Of a stretch of 10,340 nt of DNA, positions 1 to 8,544 are shown piece by piece (the stretch's first letter is position 1; each line of letters begins with the position of its first letter). The notes below the pieces were generated by a model. The model ran no database searches, was not told the DNA's origin, and was given only the letters and a program-made list of their open reading frames with translations. This stretch comes from a bacterium (GTDB lineage: Bacteria; Fidelibacterota; Marinisomatia; Marinisomatales; JAHJCW01), in the NCBI GenBank assembly GCA_018812885.1, contig JAHJCW010000146.1, positions 1 through 10,340 of the forward strand, read 5' to 3'. The position numbers and the translations under genes are program-made.

Positions 1-944
1 AACTTACTGCTTCTGATATTGATGAAGTTATTTTAGTTGGTGGTTCTACTCGAATTCCAAAGATTCAGGAAATTGTAAAAGATTTATTTGGTAAAGAACC
101 GAACCGTAGTGTTAATCCTGATGAAGTAGTTGCCTTAGGCGCTGCAATTCAAGGTGGTGTTCTAGCAGGTGAGGTTGACGATATACTACTGTTAGATGTT
201 ACACCATTATCACTTGGGATTGAGACCTTAGGAAATGTTTCGACTATGTTAATTGAGCGTAACTCAACAATTCCTACTAAAAAATCACAAGTATTTAGTA
301 CAGCTGCTGACAGTCAAACAACTGTAGAAATTCACGTTTTACAAGGTGAACGTCAGATGGCAGTAGATAATAAAACAATCGGAAGATTCCATCTTGATGG
401 TATTCCGCCTGCACCACGCGGAATACCACAAATCGAAGTAACATTTGACATCGATGCAAATGGTATTCTTAATGTTAATGCAAAAGACAAAGCGACTGGA
501 AAAGAGCAAAGTATTCGTATTGAGGCATCGAGCGGTTTATCCGATGAAGAAGTCAAAAAGATGGTAAATGATTCCAAGAAATATGAATCTGAAGATAAAA
601 AGAAACGTGAAGATATAGATTTAAGAAATCAAGCCGAACAATTAGTATATCAAACTGAAAAAAATCTAAAAGAATTTGATGATAAACTTGATGATGCAGA
701 TAAGAAAACTTTAACTGATGCTGTTGGAAAATTAAAGACAGCCAATGGTGGTTCTAATATCGACGACATCAAATCTGAAATGGAAAATTTGAATACAGTT
801 TGGTCAGGTTTGGCAACAAAAATGTATGATACAGCCAAAACAGCAGAAACACCAAAATCTGACAGCTCTGAGTCGAAAAAATCGGGAAAAGGTAAAAAAA
901 GCGATGATGAAATTGAAGATGCCGATTTTGAAGTAGTAGATTAA
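1..944 (+). CDS. dnaK: Chaperone protein DnaK (Hsp70), C-terminal half, 5' truncated by window edge
   Basis: ATP-dependent cytoplasmic Hsp70 chaperone that folds and protects client proteins with DnaJ and GrpE. The reading frame is open from base 3 and gives 313 residues, about half of a usual DnaK of roughly 630-640; the missing part is the N-terminal ATPase lobe. Visible in order: the Hsp70 signature VILVGGSTRIPKIQE (about bases 30-74), the end of the nucleotide-binding domain, the interdomain linker DDILLLDVTPLSLGIET (about 177-227), the beta-sandwich substrate-binding domain with SQVFSTAADSQTTVEIHV and GERQMAVDN, the IPPAPRGIPQIEVTFDIDANG stretch, then the alpha-helical lid starting near ASSGLSDEEVKKMV. 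The tail is a charged Ser/Lys/Asp-rich segment ending DADFEVVD. An ATG at 246 lies inside the substrate-binding domain and is not the true start. The next gene is separated by a terminator, so dnaK is probably transcribed independently of tamB. Identification is certain from conserved sequence. Confidence 0.98.
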   Translation, partial: LTASDIDEVILVGGSTRIPKIQEIVKDLFGKEPNRSVNPDEVVALGAAIQGGVLAGEVDDILLLDVTPLSLGIETLGNVSTMLIERNSTIPTKKSQVFSTAADSQTTVEIHVLQGERQMAVDNKTIGRFHLDGIPPAPRGIPQIEVTFDIDANGILNVNAKDKATGKEQSIRIEASSGLSDEEVKKMVNDSKKYESEDKKKREDIDLRNQAEQLVYQTEKNLKEFDDKLDDADKKTLTDAVGKLKTANGGSNIDDIKSEMENLNTVWSGLATKMYDTAKTAETPKSDSSESKKSGKGKKSDDEIEDADFEVVD

Positions 945-967
945 TATAATTATACTAAATAGTAAAT

Positions 968-1004
968 GAAAGCCCTCAAAGTTTTAAAAACCTTGAGGGC
1001 TTTC
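968..1004 (+). terminator. Intrinsic terminator after dnaK, possibly bidirectional
   Basis: Perfect 12-bp inverted repeat: arms at 968-979 (GAAAGCCCTCAA) and 993-1004 (TTGAGGGCTTTC) around a 13-base loop. It begins 23 bases after the dnaK stop codon. The GC-rich core (GCCCTC/GAGGGC) stands out against the AT-rich background. The right arm ends in a short T-run followed by CAAATTA, so the U-tract is modest. The left arm has the matching A-run, so the element could also work on the opposite strand. It most likely ends dnaK transcription and separates it from tamB. Confidence 0.85.
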
Positions 1005-1082
1005 AAATTATTGCATGGTGCTTTTTTGTATGTGGAACTACTCTATATGAATGTTGTAAAATTGCGTGTGTAATTTTTATTG

Positions 1083-4000
1083 ATGAAGAACTTAATTAAG
1101 ATAATTTTATTGATTCTAATCCCATTGGTGGGAGTTTTTATTTTATCATATCCCGGAGTGTGGAAATATAGAGTTGAGAATATTTTAAACAGGAAAATCC
1201 TAAAGGATAGTGGTTGGCATTTATCAATTGGAGAATTAAGCGGACATCTATTTAAACAAGTTGAAAGTAAAAATATTGAAATAACTAATGAAAACGGTAC
1301 AAAATTTTATATTCCGGAATTAAATGTCCAATTTAATGTTATTGAATCATTACTCGGGAATTTGCATTTGAAGGAATTGGATATTTATGATTTTTATTAT
1401 TATCAAGCGATTCAAAATAATACTGAAAAAAAAGTATTTATACTCCCTGATTTAGATTATAGTAAATTTCCATTAGAGGTTGACCAGCTTAGTTTTGACG
1501 GAATTCTTGCTGTTGCTTTAAATGATTCAACTCATCTGATTGATTTAGACATTTTGGCAACTATTTCTCCAAATGATGACGGTTTAGATATAAATTTAGA
1601 TTCACTTTTCATCAAGCATCATGATATTGACTTTCCTTTCAGTCTTAATAACACTAAAATCAATATAAATAATAGAGCAATTAACATAAATCCCATTAAT
1701 TGTTCATTTGCAGATTTATCTGTAGACGGACAAATAACTTTTTTACAGACGGAAAATCAGCAGTTAAAAGGAAATGTGAATGTAAAAAATATTATTATTC
1801 CTGATAAATTGTTTGAAGAAGCACCGTTACAAATAAAATTTTCAAAAATTAATTCAAATTTAATATTTGATACTGATTTCAAAAATTATTCCGGTATAGT
1901 TACTTTAAATAATGATTTAGGTCTCAATGTGACAGGTGATTTTAATATTACTAAATTGAATGATCGATGGTTAGCACAACAAATCTTTTTACAAAGTGAA
2001 GATGCAAGTTTATTTATCCATGGTGATTATATTGGTAACAAAGAAATCAACGCGAATATAAATCTTAAACAATTAGACTTAAGTAAATGGCTTATGCAGC
2101 AAAAAACTACAGACATATCCGGTACAGCAGATTTTAAAACAAGTTTTGAAGATGGTATTATAAAATCAATATCATTGAACTTGAAAACTCAAGAGACGGC
2201 GTTATTTGAAGATGATACAGTAACAGTAAATGGAGCATTTGTTTACGAAAATAACAAAATAAAGTTTGCAGAGCCATTCACGGTCACTCTTGGCTCAAGC
2301 TCTATCACATCAGTCGGTGAAATTGACTTTACCAAAGAAGAAATAGATCTAAGTTTGATATTAACAGATGCAGATGTTTTCATTATAAATAATTTCTGGA
2401 GTGATTCTTTAGATAACGGTACGATATCGGGAAATATTGAAGCTTCCGGTAAATTTAAGAATCCCAAAATTGTAGGTACGATAGAAGGTAAAAATATTAA
2501 ATACAATGATTTTTACTTGAGTGAAATGGAATTGGTCGGTCAGCGTGAAAAAAGTATGGACAAAATGGGCTATGCTCGGGTGCGATTCAAAAATGGCAAG
2601 TGGAAGAATATTGAGTTTGAGCATGGAAAGGCAGATGTATTATTTAAGAACAATGAGATACATTTTACTGATGTCAATATTATCAATGGGGATGAGTATC
2701 TTGTCGGTTCTGGAATAATAGATAATACTAATACAGTTCATATTAATACTATCAAGACGTTTTTCCGGAATCATTATTTTGTGAATTCAACCCCATTTGA
2801 AATAAAATATGAGGATAATAATTTTAGTATTAATCCATTTGTTGCACATTTGGATGATGGTGTTATAGAAGGAGAACTATCTTATAATAAATTATTAAAA
2901 GGAAATGTAAAATTTTCGAATATTAATGCGAATTTACTCCATCCGTTTATAAATAATCATAGATATAGGTTCACTGGACTAATGTTCGGGAAAATTAATT
3001 TTGAAGAATCTGAGGGAACTCAAAATTATTCATTTGATGTATCTGTAAAAAATGGAACTTTTTCTGATGTGCAATTTCAGCAATTAAAAGCTTCAATGGA
3101 TTATAATAATCAAGTATTGAACATTAAAGAACTTGTATTAAAGGAAAATGAAAAATACCATGTCGATATTAAAGGTATGATACCTTTTGGGGAACCAAGT
3201 CAATTTGAAAAGATGTCAATTCAATCTAAATTTTACAACACAAACATAAAAACTATTACTCAATTTTTACCGAATTGGTTTGAATTCACAGGTATTGTTA
3301 ATGGAGAGCTAAATATAAATGGTACCCGCAAGAAAATGATCAGTGATTATGAAGTTAAAGTTACTGATGCATCTTTTGAAAAAATATCACTTGGAACTGT
3401 TCAAAGCAGAGGTTCCTATGATGGTAATAAAATTAATTTTTATTCTTTTTCTTCTGATAATAATGATGATCATTTTACGGGTTATGGATATCTACCGATT
3501 GATTTGAATATTCAATCCGATATGTTCGGACATTTTGGAGCGGATGATCCATTATATATTTTTGTGGAAGGAAAATCTAGAAATCTAGATTTTATAACAA
3601 ATTACTTTGAAGAGGTTGATGAAGCTCCCGGTGATTATAAACTTGCCTTAGAGTTAAGTGGTACTTGGGATAATATAATTCGTAATGGTAGAATAGATGC
3701 AAGTAATGCTACAATATTTACTCCATATTTAGACGATCCAATAGAAAAATTGCACGGATTTGTTCGTATTGAAAATAATAAATTAATAATTGATAATCTT
3801 AATGGCAAAATGCACCGTGATTCTAAACGAAACTCAAAAAATGATGATAATGTATCGCTTTCCGGCGGAATGGATATGACAAGTTTCTTTGATCCATATC
3901 TTAATATATATGCCGTTGGTAAGGATGCATATTTCCGATCATTAATATACGAAATGGAAGGAATTACAGATTTCAATATAAGCGTTACCGGTAGAGATAC

Positions 4001-4844
4001 CGTACTAATTGCAGGTGTAGTTGCTCCAATCGATATTGAAATGTTTCAATCATTTATTACAAGCGAGTTAGGTGTCCTGCCCTCTGAAGCTGGCAGCACG
4101 ATTATTCACTATAAGATTGATATCCCAATTAAAGGAAAAGTAACATTGACGAATGATCAATTTGAAGCAGTTCTGATAGGTGATATAAGTATCAATCAGT
4201 TCGGAGAGCGAGAAATGGATTTCGCTGGAGAACTCATTATTGAAGAAGGTAAATTTTATTATTATGGTGATGTATTTAAAATTACTGATGGATATTTTAC
4301 ATTTGATAATAATGGATTCAATCCCTTTTTGGATATATCGGCAAACACAACAATTGATGGTGAACTAATTTACATTTCGATTACCGGAACGATAGACAAT
4401 CCACAGTTAACATTTACATCGGAAAGCGGTTTTTCACAAAGTGATATATTAGAAATTCTTACCCTGCGAAAACGATTTGAGGAACAGGATCTATCTTCAA
4501 CTGGGATTGGTTATCAGGCATCTGATATTGTATTTTCATGGTTTGGAAGTCAACTAGATAAAAATATACTAAAATTATCAGGACTAAACCGCTTAAGCAT
4601 TTTAGAAAATGTTAATGTACATGGTACTACCGGTTTATTAACAGCAGGAAAAGATTTTTCTATATCTACACCCCTGACCGAAAATGTCTCAATTAATTAT
4701 GCCTATAGAAGATCTTTCGGTGTATTAGATTCGTACCATTCTTTGGGAGTTGAACTTCGTCTAAACAAGAATTTATCTTTAATTAGTAATATTGATAGAA
4801 GCGGTTATATGCACATAAAATATAGACTTCGTTATGCCTACTAA
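1083..4844 (+). CDS. tamB: TamB-like translocation and assembly module protein (DUF490/AsmA-like superfamily)
   Basis: Large periplasm-spanning protein of the TamB family. The family is anchored in the inner membrane and forms a long beta-helical groove reaching an Omp85 partner; it is linked to outer-membrane protein insertion and to phospholipid transport. The product is 1253 aa, close to E. coli TamB. Residues about 4-22 form one hydrophobic anchor with Lys before and after it and no cleavage site. The long middle is repetitive, Asn/Asp/Ile-rich beta-strand sequence typical of the groove. The C-terminal DUF490 region (roughly 950-1253) is clear: FNPFLDISANT (N1080-P1081), the ITGTIDNPQLTF motif (G1102, N1106-P1107), then SQSDILEIL (S1118-D1121), and a tail rich in alternating strands ending in RLRYAY. 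I chose ATG at 1083; a TTG directly before it at 1080 could add one residue. No Shine-Dalgarno sequence is visible. The gene ends two bases before the TamA-like gene, indicating co-expression and partnership. Confidence 0.9.
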   Translation: MKNLIKIILLILIPLVGVFILSYPGVWKYRVENILNRKILKDSGWHLSIGELSGHLFKQVESKNIEITNENGTKFYIPELNVQFNVIESLLGNLHLKELDIYDFYYYQAIQNNTEKKVFILPDLDYSKFPLEVDQLSFDGILAVALNDSTHLIDLDILATISPNDDGLDINLDSLFIKHHDIDFPFSLNNTKININNRAININPINCSFADLSVDGQITFLQTENQQLKGNVNVKNIIIPDKLFEEAPLQIKFSKINSNLIFDTDFKNYSGIVTLNNDLGLNVTGDFNITKLNDRWLAQQIFLQSEDASLFIHGDYIGNKEINANINLKQLDLSKWLMQQKTTDISGTADFKTSFEDGIIKSISLNLKTQETALFEDDTVTVNGAFVYENNKIKFAEPFTVTLGSSSITSVGEIDFTKEEIDLSLILTDADVFIINNFWSDSLDNGTISGNIEASGKFKNPKIVGTIEGKNIKYNDFYLSEMELVGQREKSMDKMGYARVRFKNGKWKNIEFEHGKADVLFKNNEIHFTDVNIINGDEYLVGSGIIDNTNTVHINTIKTFFRNHYFVNSTPFEIKYEDNNFSINPFVAHLDDGVIEGELSYNKLLKGNVKFSNINANLLHPFINNHRYRFTGLMFGKINFEESEGTQNYSFDVSVKNGTFSDVQFQQLKASMDYNNQVLNIKELVLKENEKYHVDIKGMIPFGEPSQFEKMSIQSKFYNTNIKTITQFLPNWFEFTGIVNGELNINGTRKKMISDYEVKVTDASFEKISLGTVQSRGSYDGNKINFYSFSSDNNDDHFTGYGYLPIDLNIQSDMFGHFGADDPLYIFVEGKSRNLDFITNYFEEVDEAPGDYKLALELSGTWDNIIRNGRIDASNATIFTPYLDDPIEKLHGFVRIENNKLIIDNLNGKMHRDSKRNSKNDDNVSLSGGMDMTSFFDPYLNIYAVGKDAYFRSLIYEMEGITDFNISVTGRDTVLIAGVVAPIDIEMFQSFITSELGVLPSEAGSTIIHYKIDIPIKGKVTLTNDQFEAVLIGDISINQFGEREMDFAGELIIEEGKFYYYGDVFKITDGYFTFDNNGFNPFLDISANTTIDGELIYISITGTIDNPQLTFTSESGFSQSDILEILTLRKRFEEQDLSSTGIGYQASDIVFSWFGSQLDKNILKLSGLNRLSILENVNVHGTTGLLTAGKDFSISTPLTENVSINYAYRRSFGVLDSYHSLGVELRLNKNLSLISNIDRSGYMHIKYRLRYAY
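3572..3593. repeat. Perfect 9-bp inverted repeat inside tamB
   Basis: Arms AAAATCTAG (3572-3580) and CTAGATTTT (3585-3593) are exact reverse complements around a four-base AAAT loop. The same stretch contains two tandem copies of AATCTAG. It lies in coding sequence for a GKSRNLDF segment of TamB. The hairpin is AT-rich, so its stability would be limited. It may be chance in a low-GC gene, and no function can be assigned. Confidence 0.5.
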
Positions 4845-4846
4845 AC

Positions 4847-6697
4847 ATGAATAAACTGATCAAAATACTATTATTTATTATTTTTATTAATGTTGGATTA
4901 TCCCAGAACAACTCACCTAGGAAGATAAACAATGTCAATTTAATTGGTGTTGAGAGTTTTGATAAAAAACAAATTAGCAATACGTTACGTATTCATCAAG
5001 CAGGATTCTTAAAAAAAATGGATTTTGATCGAAGATTAATAAAGTTAGATGCAATAAATATTAAAACTTTCTACGTATCAGAAGGATTCCTTGGCGTAAT
5101 TGTTAAAGATTCTGTCACTATTACAAAGGATTTTGTTGATGTTTATTTTATTATAAGTGAAGGCAAACAGTATTTTATCCGATCAGTGACTATTACGGGA
5201 AATAAATCATTTAGTCAGAGTACAATATCTAAAATCCTTGGTCTAAAACTGCATAAAGCATATAATCCTGTAAAAACTAATTCAAATTATAATTTATTAG
5301 AAGATCATTATAGAAAAATTGGTAAACTTTTTGCTACCATTAATATATCCGATGCAATTATGGATTCTGCCGATATTAATATATTGATTAGCGAAGGTTC
5401 CGATGTTTATATAAATAATACATATTTGACCGGTCTCGGGATTATAGATACGTTAATCATTCAACGGGAGTTATTATTTAATAAAGGCGATAAATATAAT
5501 CAATCGGACATCCATAACAGCCAAAGACAATTATTGCAAACCGGTATTTTTTCTGTAGCAAATATAACACCGGTCAAACTTGCCAAAAGTGATTCTCTGG
5601 TGAATTTATTAGTTGAATTACGACCATTTAAGCAACATGAATGGTTATCTGAAGGTGGTTATTATCCGATTGAGTACTATGAAGGAACCGAGCCAGTACC
5701 GGGAGCCGGTGTATTAACTGAATGGCGTAATAGAAGCTTAATACATTCGGGAACAAGTTTATCATTAAAATTAAGTGGTCAAACTTTAATAAGTAACAAT
5801 ACTCTTAACCCAAAATTAAGATTTGATATAAGTCTTGCTAATCCTTGGCTCTATAAATTTAGAATTCCAACTAGAACTCAAATTTATCTAGAATCGTTTA
5901 AGGATTACATTTCATTAGGAGCTCCGTACGTTACGCGTTATGGGATTGAATTGATAAATACATATTTTCTTGATCAAATTGAGCGTAGGTCTTATATTGA
6001 AACCCGACTGTATTTAGATCGGTTTTCAAGAAAAGATTATTTACAACCTGACACTACATTGTTACTGAATTCAATGAATGGTTCTGAAAGTAGTCGAAAA
6101 ATAAACGTTGAAAAACATTCTTTTGAGATTAATCTAAGGGTGGATAAATCTGACAATATATTGTATCCAACCAACGGATTCGTCTACTTAGGTCAGTTAA
6201 ATAGAACAGGCGGAATATTGGGCGGGAATCGTGATTTTTTCAAATTAGATTTTGGTATTCGAGGTTACCAACCTATTTATAAAGATATAATATTGGCAGG
6301 GCGTATCCAATACGGGATGATAATTGGGTGGAATGCAGATTATCATGATTATTTATATGATAAATTCTATCTCGGTGGAAGTAATAGTTTGAGAGGTTGG
6401 GATATGTTAAGATACCGAACAGATAGTAATAATCTGCCAGTAGGAGATATTATCCGCATCCTGAATAATTGGGAAATACGTTTTCCGTTATTTTGGATTT
6501 TAGGAGGTGAGATCTTTGTGGATGGAGGACATATTTATGATAGTTACGAGAATATTTCTTTGAGTGACATAAGTTGGGACAGCGGTTTCGGAATGACTTT
6601 AGCTACACCTCTTGGACCAGTACGATTGGATGTCGCACATCCAATAGAAAAAAATACAGGCTGGCAAGTTCAGTTAGGTGTTCAGTATATATTTTAA
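4847..6697 (+). CDS. tamA: Omp85-family outer membrane protein with three POTRA domains, TamA-like
   Basis: Outer-membrane beta-barrel of the Omp85/BamA superfamily, expected to work with TamB in inserting proteins into, or supplying lipid to, the outer membrane. The 616-aa product starts with a signal peptide (about 1-19, MNKLIKILLFIIFINVGLS, cleavage probably before Q20). Three POTRA domains follow: about 26-104 (INNVNLIGVESF), 108-182 (IRSVTITGNKSF) and 186-262 (VYINNTYLTGLG ... GIFSVANI). The barrel runs from about 266 to 616. The conserved loop-6 motif is GGSNSLRGW (G510-W518, R516 the key Arg; LRGW replaces the usual VRGF/Y). Near the C-terminus GPVRLDVAHPI is typical of the family, and the last residue is the aromatic Phe. 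Three POTRAs and about 616 aa match TamA (three POTRAs) better than BamA (five POTRAs, longer). The start ATG lies two bases after the tamB stop without a Shine-Dalgarno sequence, so translational coupling is likely. A divergent BamA or other Omp85 role is the main alternative. Confidence 0.88.
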   Translation: MNKLIKILLFIIFINVGLSQNNSPRKINNVNLIGVESFDKKQISNTLRIHQAGFLKKMDFDRRLIKLDAINIKTFYVSEGFLGVIVKDSVTITKDFVDVYFIISEGKQYFIRSVTITGNKSFSQSTISKILGLKLHKAYNPVKTNSNYNLLEDHYRKIGKLFATINISDAIMDSADINILISEGSDVYINNTYLTGLGIIDTLIIQRELLFNKGDKYNQSDIHNSQRQLLQTGIFSVANITPVKLAKSDSLVNLLVELRPFKQHEWLSEGGYYPIEYYEGTEPVPGAGVLTEWRNRSLIHSGTSLSLKLSGQTLISNNTLNPKLRFDISLANPWLYKFRIPTRTQIYLESFKDYISLGAPYVTRYGIELINTYFLDQIERRSYIETRLYLDRFSRKDYLQPDTTLLLNSMNGSESSRKINVEKHSFEINLRVDKSDNILYPTNGFVYLGQLNRTGGILGGNRDFFKLDFGIRGYQPIYKDIILAGRIQYGMIIGWNADYHDYLYDKFYLGGSNSLRGWDMLRYRTDSNNLPVGDIIRILNNWEIRFPLFWILGGEIFVDGGHIYDSYENISLSDISWDSGFGMTLATPLGPVRLDVAHPIEKNTGWQVQLGVQYIF

Positions 6698-6727
6698 TGA
6701 TTTTAGTATATTTTCTTTTTATAGTTA

Positions 6728-6755
6728 TTGAAAATACGCATATCATTCACATAAA
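6728..6755 (+). promoter_or_regulatory. Possible sigma70-type promoter upstream of the TPR lipoprotein gene
   Basis: The 91-bp gap between the TamA-like gene and the next gene is the only sizeable gap after tamB. It holds TTGAAA at 6728-6733 (5/6 match to TTGACA) and CATAAA at 6750-6755 (4/6 match to TATAAT), separated by 16 bases. Transcription would start near 6762 and leave a leader of about 27 bases. In AT-rich DNA such matches arise easily by chance, and the FCB group often uses a different consensus, so this is tentative. Confidence 0.25.
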
Positions 6756-6788
6756 TTTTCGACCATTTAGATAGGAATAAATTAAAAA

Positions 6789-7520
6789 ATGAAAAAGCTA
6801 AATATAATAATGTTAAGTAGTTTATTAATTTTTAGTTGTGGCAACTCACCAGAAAAATTATTAGAAAGGGGTGACAAGCAAATTATCAATTCTGAAATTG
6901 AAAATGCAATATTATCATACCAAAAAATAATTGATAAATTTCCCGATGATTCATTAGCTCAAACTGCTCAGTATAATATAGCATGGATTGAACTAGATAA
7001 TAAAAATGATTATTCTGAAGGATTTGAATTGCTGAATGAAATTGCAGACAAGTATCCTGAAACGGAAATTGGAAAATCTGCCAGTGAAGATATTCAAAAA
7101 TTTCCTAGATGGCTTATGAGTAAATCTTCAGAACTTCGCAGTGATACCACCGTTAATAAAGCGATAAATACAATTGATTATCTTATCAGTGAGTTCAATA
7201 ATAATCCAATAATTCCGGAAGCACTATATCTAAAGGGTAATATTTATTTGAATGATAAAAAGGATTTTTACCGAGCAATTAACACTTACCAGAAAATTGT
7301 TCATAAATACAAAGGATCAAGTTTTGAGCCGCTATCACAATTTATGATTGGTTATATTTATGCCAATATTCAGACAGATATACCAAAGGCTAAAGTTGCC
7401 TATCAAACGTTTTTACAAAATTATCCGGAACATGAATTAGCGCCGTCAGTACAATTTGAATTGGAATATTTAGGAAAACAAATAAATAACATTGATGAAC
7501 TTACATCAAGGAATAAATAA
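6789..7520 (+). CDS. TPR-repeat lipoprotein, BamD/YbgF-like
   Basis: Predicted envelope lipoprotein of 243 aa built of tetratricopeptide-type helical repeats, which normally act as protein-binding scaffolds. The N-terminus MKKLNIIMLSSLLIFSC is a lipoprotein signal with the lipid-modified Cys at position 17; Phe at -2 of the lipobox is slightly unusual. The repeats are visible as helix pairs: about 36-70 (AILSYQKIIDKFPDDSLAQTA), 76-97 (GFELLNEIADKYPETEIGKSA), and in the second half two copies with the A..-Y..-(I/F)...Y pattern, RAINTYQKIVHKYKGS and KAKVAYQTFLQNYPEHELAPS. This layout resembles BamD and the TPR domain of YbgF/CpoB. It lies 91 bp after the TamA-like gene and 17 bp before moxR, so it either heads the MoxR operon or ends the TamB-TamA one. 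AGGA at 6774-6777 could be a weak ribosome site, 11 bases before the start. Fold is confident; partner and exact role are not known. Confidence 0.85.
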   Translation: MKKLNIIMLSSLLIFSCGNSPEKLLERGDKQIINSEIENAILSYQKIIDKFPDDSLAQTAQYNIAWIELDNKNDYSEGFELLNEIADKYPETEIGKSASEDIQKFPRWLMSKSSELRSDTTVNKAINTIDYLISEFNNNPIIPEALYLKGNIYLNDKKDFYRAINTYQKIVHKYKGSSFEPLSQFMIGYIYANIQTDIPKAKVAYQTFLQNYPEHELAPSVQFELEYLGKQINNIDELTSRNK

Positions 7521-7537
7521 TATTAAAAATAAGAGAT

Positions 7538-8533
7538 ATGAATAATTTTAATCTTTCAGAGATAAACGATAGAATATTAAAAGAATCGGCATTTATTGAC
7601 GATTTGCGCAAAGCCTTGGCCCAAAAAATTGTAGGTCAGGAAGAAATTGTAAATAAGATATTTATCGGGTTACTTGCAAATGGACATGTGTTGCTGGAAG
7701 GTGTCCCAGGTCTTGCTAAGACGCTAATGGCTAACACTATTTCGCAATTAATAAATGTTAAGTTTCAACGTGTGCAATTTACACCGGATATGTTGCCGGC
7801 TGATTTACTTGGTACCTTAATATATAATCAGAAAAAGAGTGAATTTGAAACACGGAAGGGTCCAATATTTTCAAACTTAATATTAGCCGATGAGATTAAT
7901 CGTGCTCCGGCTAAAGTTCAGAGCGCTTTATTAGAAGCGATGCAAGAACGGCAAGTCACTATCGGAGAGAACACTTTTCCTTTAGAGCCACCTTTTTTAG
8001 TTTTGGCAACGCAAAATCCAATCGAGCAGGAAGGTACTTATCCGCTACCAGAAGCGCAAGTCGATAGATTCATGTTAAAATTAAAAGTAGATTATCCCAA
8101 TAAGGATGATGAGCGTTCAATCATCAGACAGGAAGCAAGAACTGATCCAAGAAAAACAATAAAACCGATAATTACTAAACAGAAAATATTTGATGCGCAA
8201 AAAACAATAAATGATATCTATGTTGATGAAAAAGTAGAAGAGTATATTTTAAATTTAGTTTTTGCCACAAGAAATCCTGAAAAATATGCATTGGATGATC
8301 TGAAAAACTTAATTGAATATGGTGCCTCACCACGTGCCTCAATAAACTTAGTATTGGCTTCCAAAGCACGTGCCTTTTTGGAACATCGTGGATACATCAC
8401 ACCAGAAGACGTTCGTTATATCGGAGCCGATATATTGCGCCATCGAATTATTCTTACCTACGAAGCAGAAGCTGAAGAAATTTCTTCTGATGATATCGTT
8501 CAGAGATTATTCGACACAATAGAAGTACCCTAA
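7538..8533 (+). CDS. MoxR-family AAA+ ATPase
   Basis: Cytoplasmic AAA+ ATPase of the MoxR family (AAA_3 type), 331 aa, the usual length. MoxR proteins are thought to act as chaperones that activate or assemble partners containing vWA/MIDAS domains. Motifs in order: KIVGQEEIVNKI near the N-terminus, Walker A GVPGLAKT (G55-T62, with K61 binding phosphate), the conserved RVQFTPDMLPADLLGT stretch, Walker B LILADEINRAP (D118-E119 catalytic), sensor 1 LATQNPIEQEGTYPLPEAQ (N160) followed by DRFMLKL, and sensor 2 GASPRASINL (R266). All key residues are intact, so the enzyme should hydrolyse ATP. The C-terminal lid ends with a helical segment. It is followed after 11 bp by the DUF58 gene, the standard pairing. 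The region before the start reads AAGAGAT, a poor Shine-Dalgarno match. Family assignment is certain; the specific target is unknown. Confidence 0.97.
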   Translation: MNNFNLSEINDRILKESAFIDDLRKALAQKIVGQEEIVNKIFIGLLANGHVLLEGVPGLAKTLMANTISQLINVKFQRVQFTPDMLPADLLGTLIYNQKKSEFETRKGPIFSNLILADEINRAPAKVQSALLEAMQERQVTIGENTFPLEPPFLVLATQNPIEQEGTYPLPEAQVDRFMLKLKVDYPNKDDERSIIRQEARTDPRKTIKPIITKQKIFDAQKTINDIYVDEKVEEYILNLVFATRNPEKYALDDLKNLIEYGASPRASINLVLASKARAFLEHRGYITPEDVRYIGADILRHRIILTYEAEAEEISSDDIVQRLFDTIEVP

Positions 8534-8544
8534 AACAATAAAAT

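Noticed and set aside
246..944. A separate short gene starting at ATG 246
   Set aside because: The frame is open upstream to the window edge and encodes conserved DnaK sequence, so this Met is internal.
1005..1082. Promoter for tamB in the gap after the dnaK terminator
   Set aside because: A promoter is expected here because of the terminator, and TAAAAT at 1057-1062 is a fair -10 match. However, no -35 or Bacteroidetes-type TTG element lies at the right distance, so I cannot place one.
3635..3976. A 113-codon reverse-strand open frame within tamB
   Set aside because: It lies wholly inside a well-supported gene on the + strand, has no recognisable motif, and long antisense frames are common in AT-rich genes.
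6502..6510. AGGAGGTGA, a perfect Shine-Dalgarno-like string followed by an in-frame GTG at 6518
   Set aside because: It encodes the Gly-Gly-Glu of the conserved barrel sequence LGGEIFVDGG, and starting there would leave only the last strands of the barrel. Codon choice explains it better than an internal start.
6730..6760. Possible hairpin GAAAAT / ATTTTC between the TamA-like and TPR lipoprotein genes
   Set aside because: Only six AT-rich pairs around a 19-base loop and no T-run; too weak for a terminator.
6574..6774. A 66-residue open frame overlapping the end of the TamA-like gene and extending into the intergenic gap
   Set aside because: Most of it lies inside the barrel-coding sequence in another frame; the extra part is low-complexity hydrophobic sequence with no family resemblance and no ribosome site.
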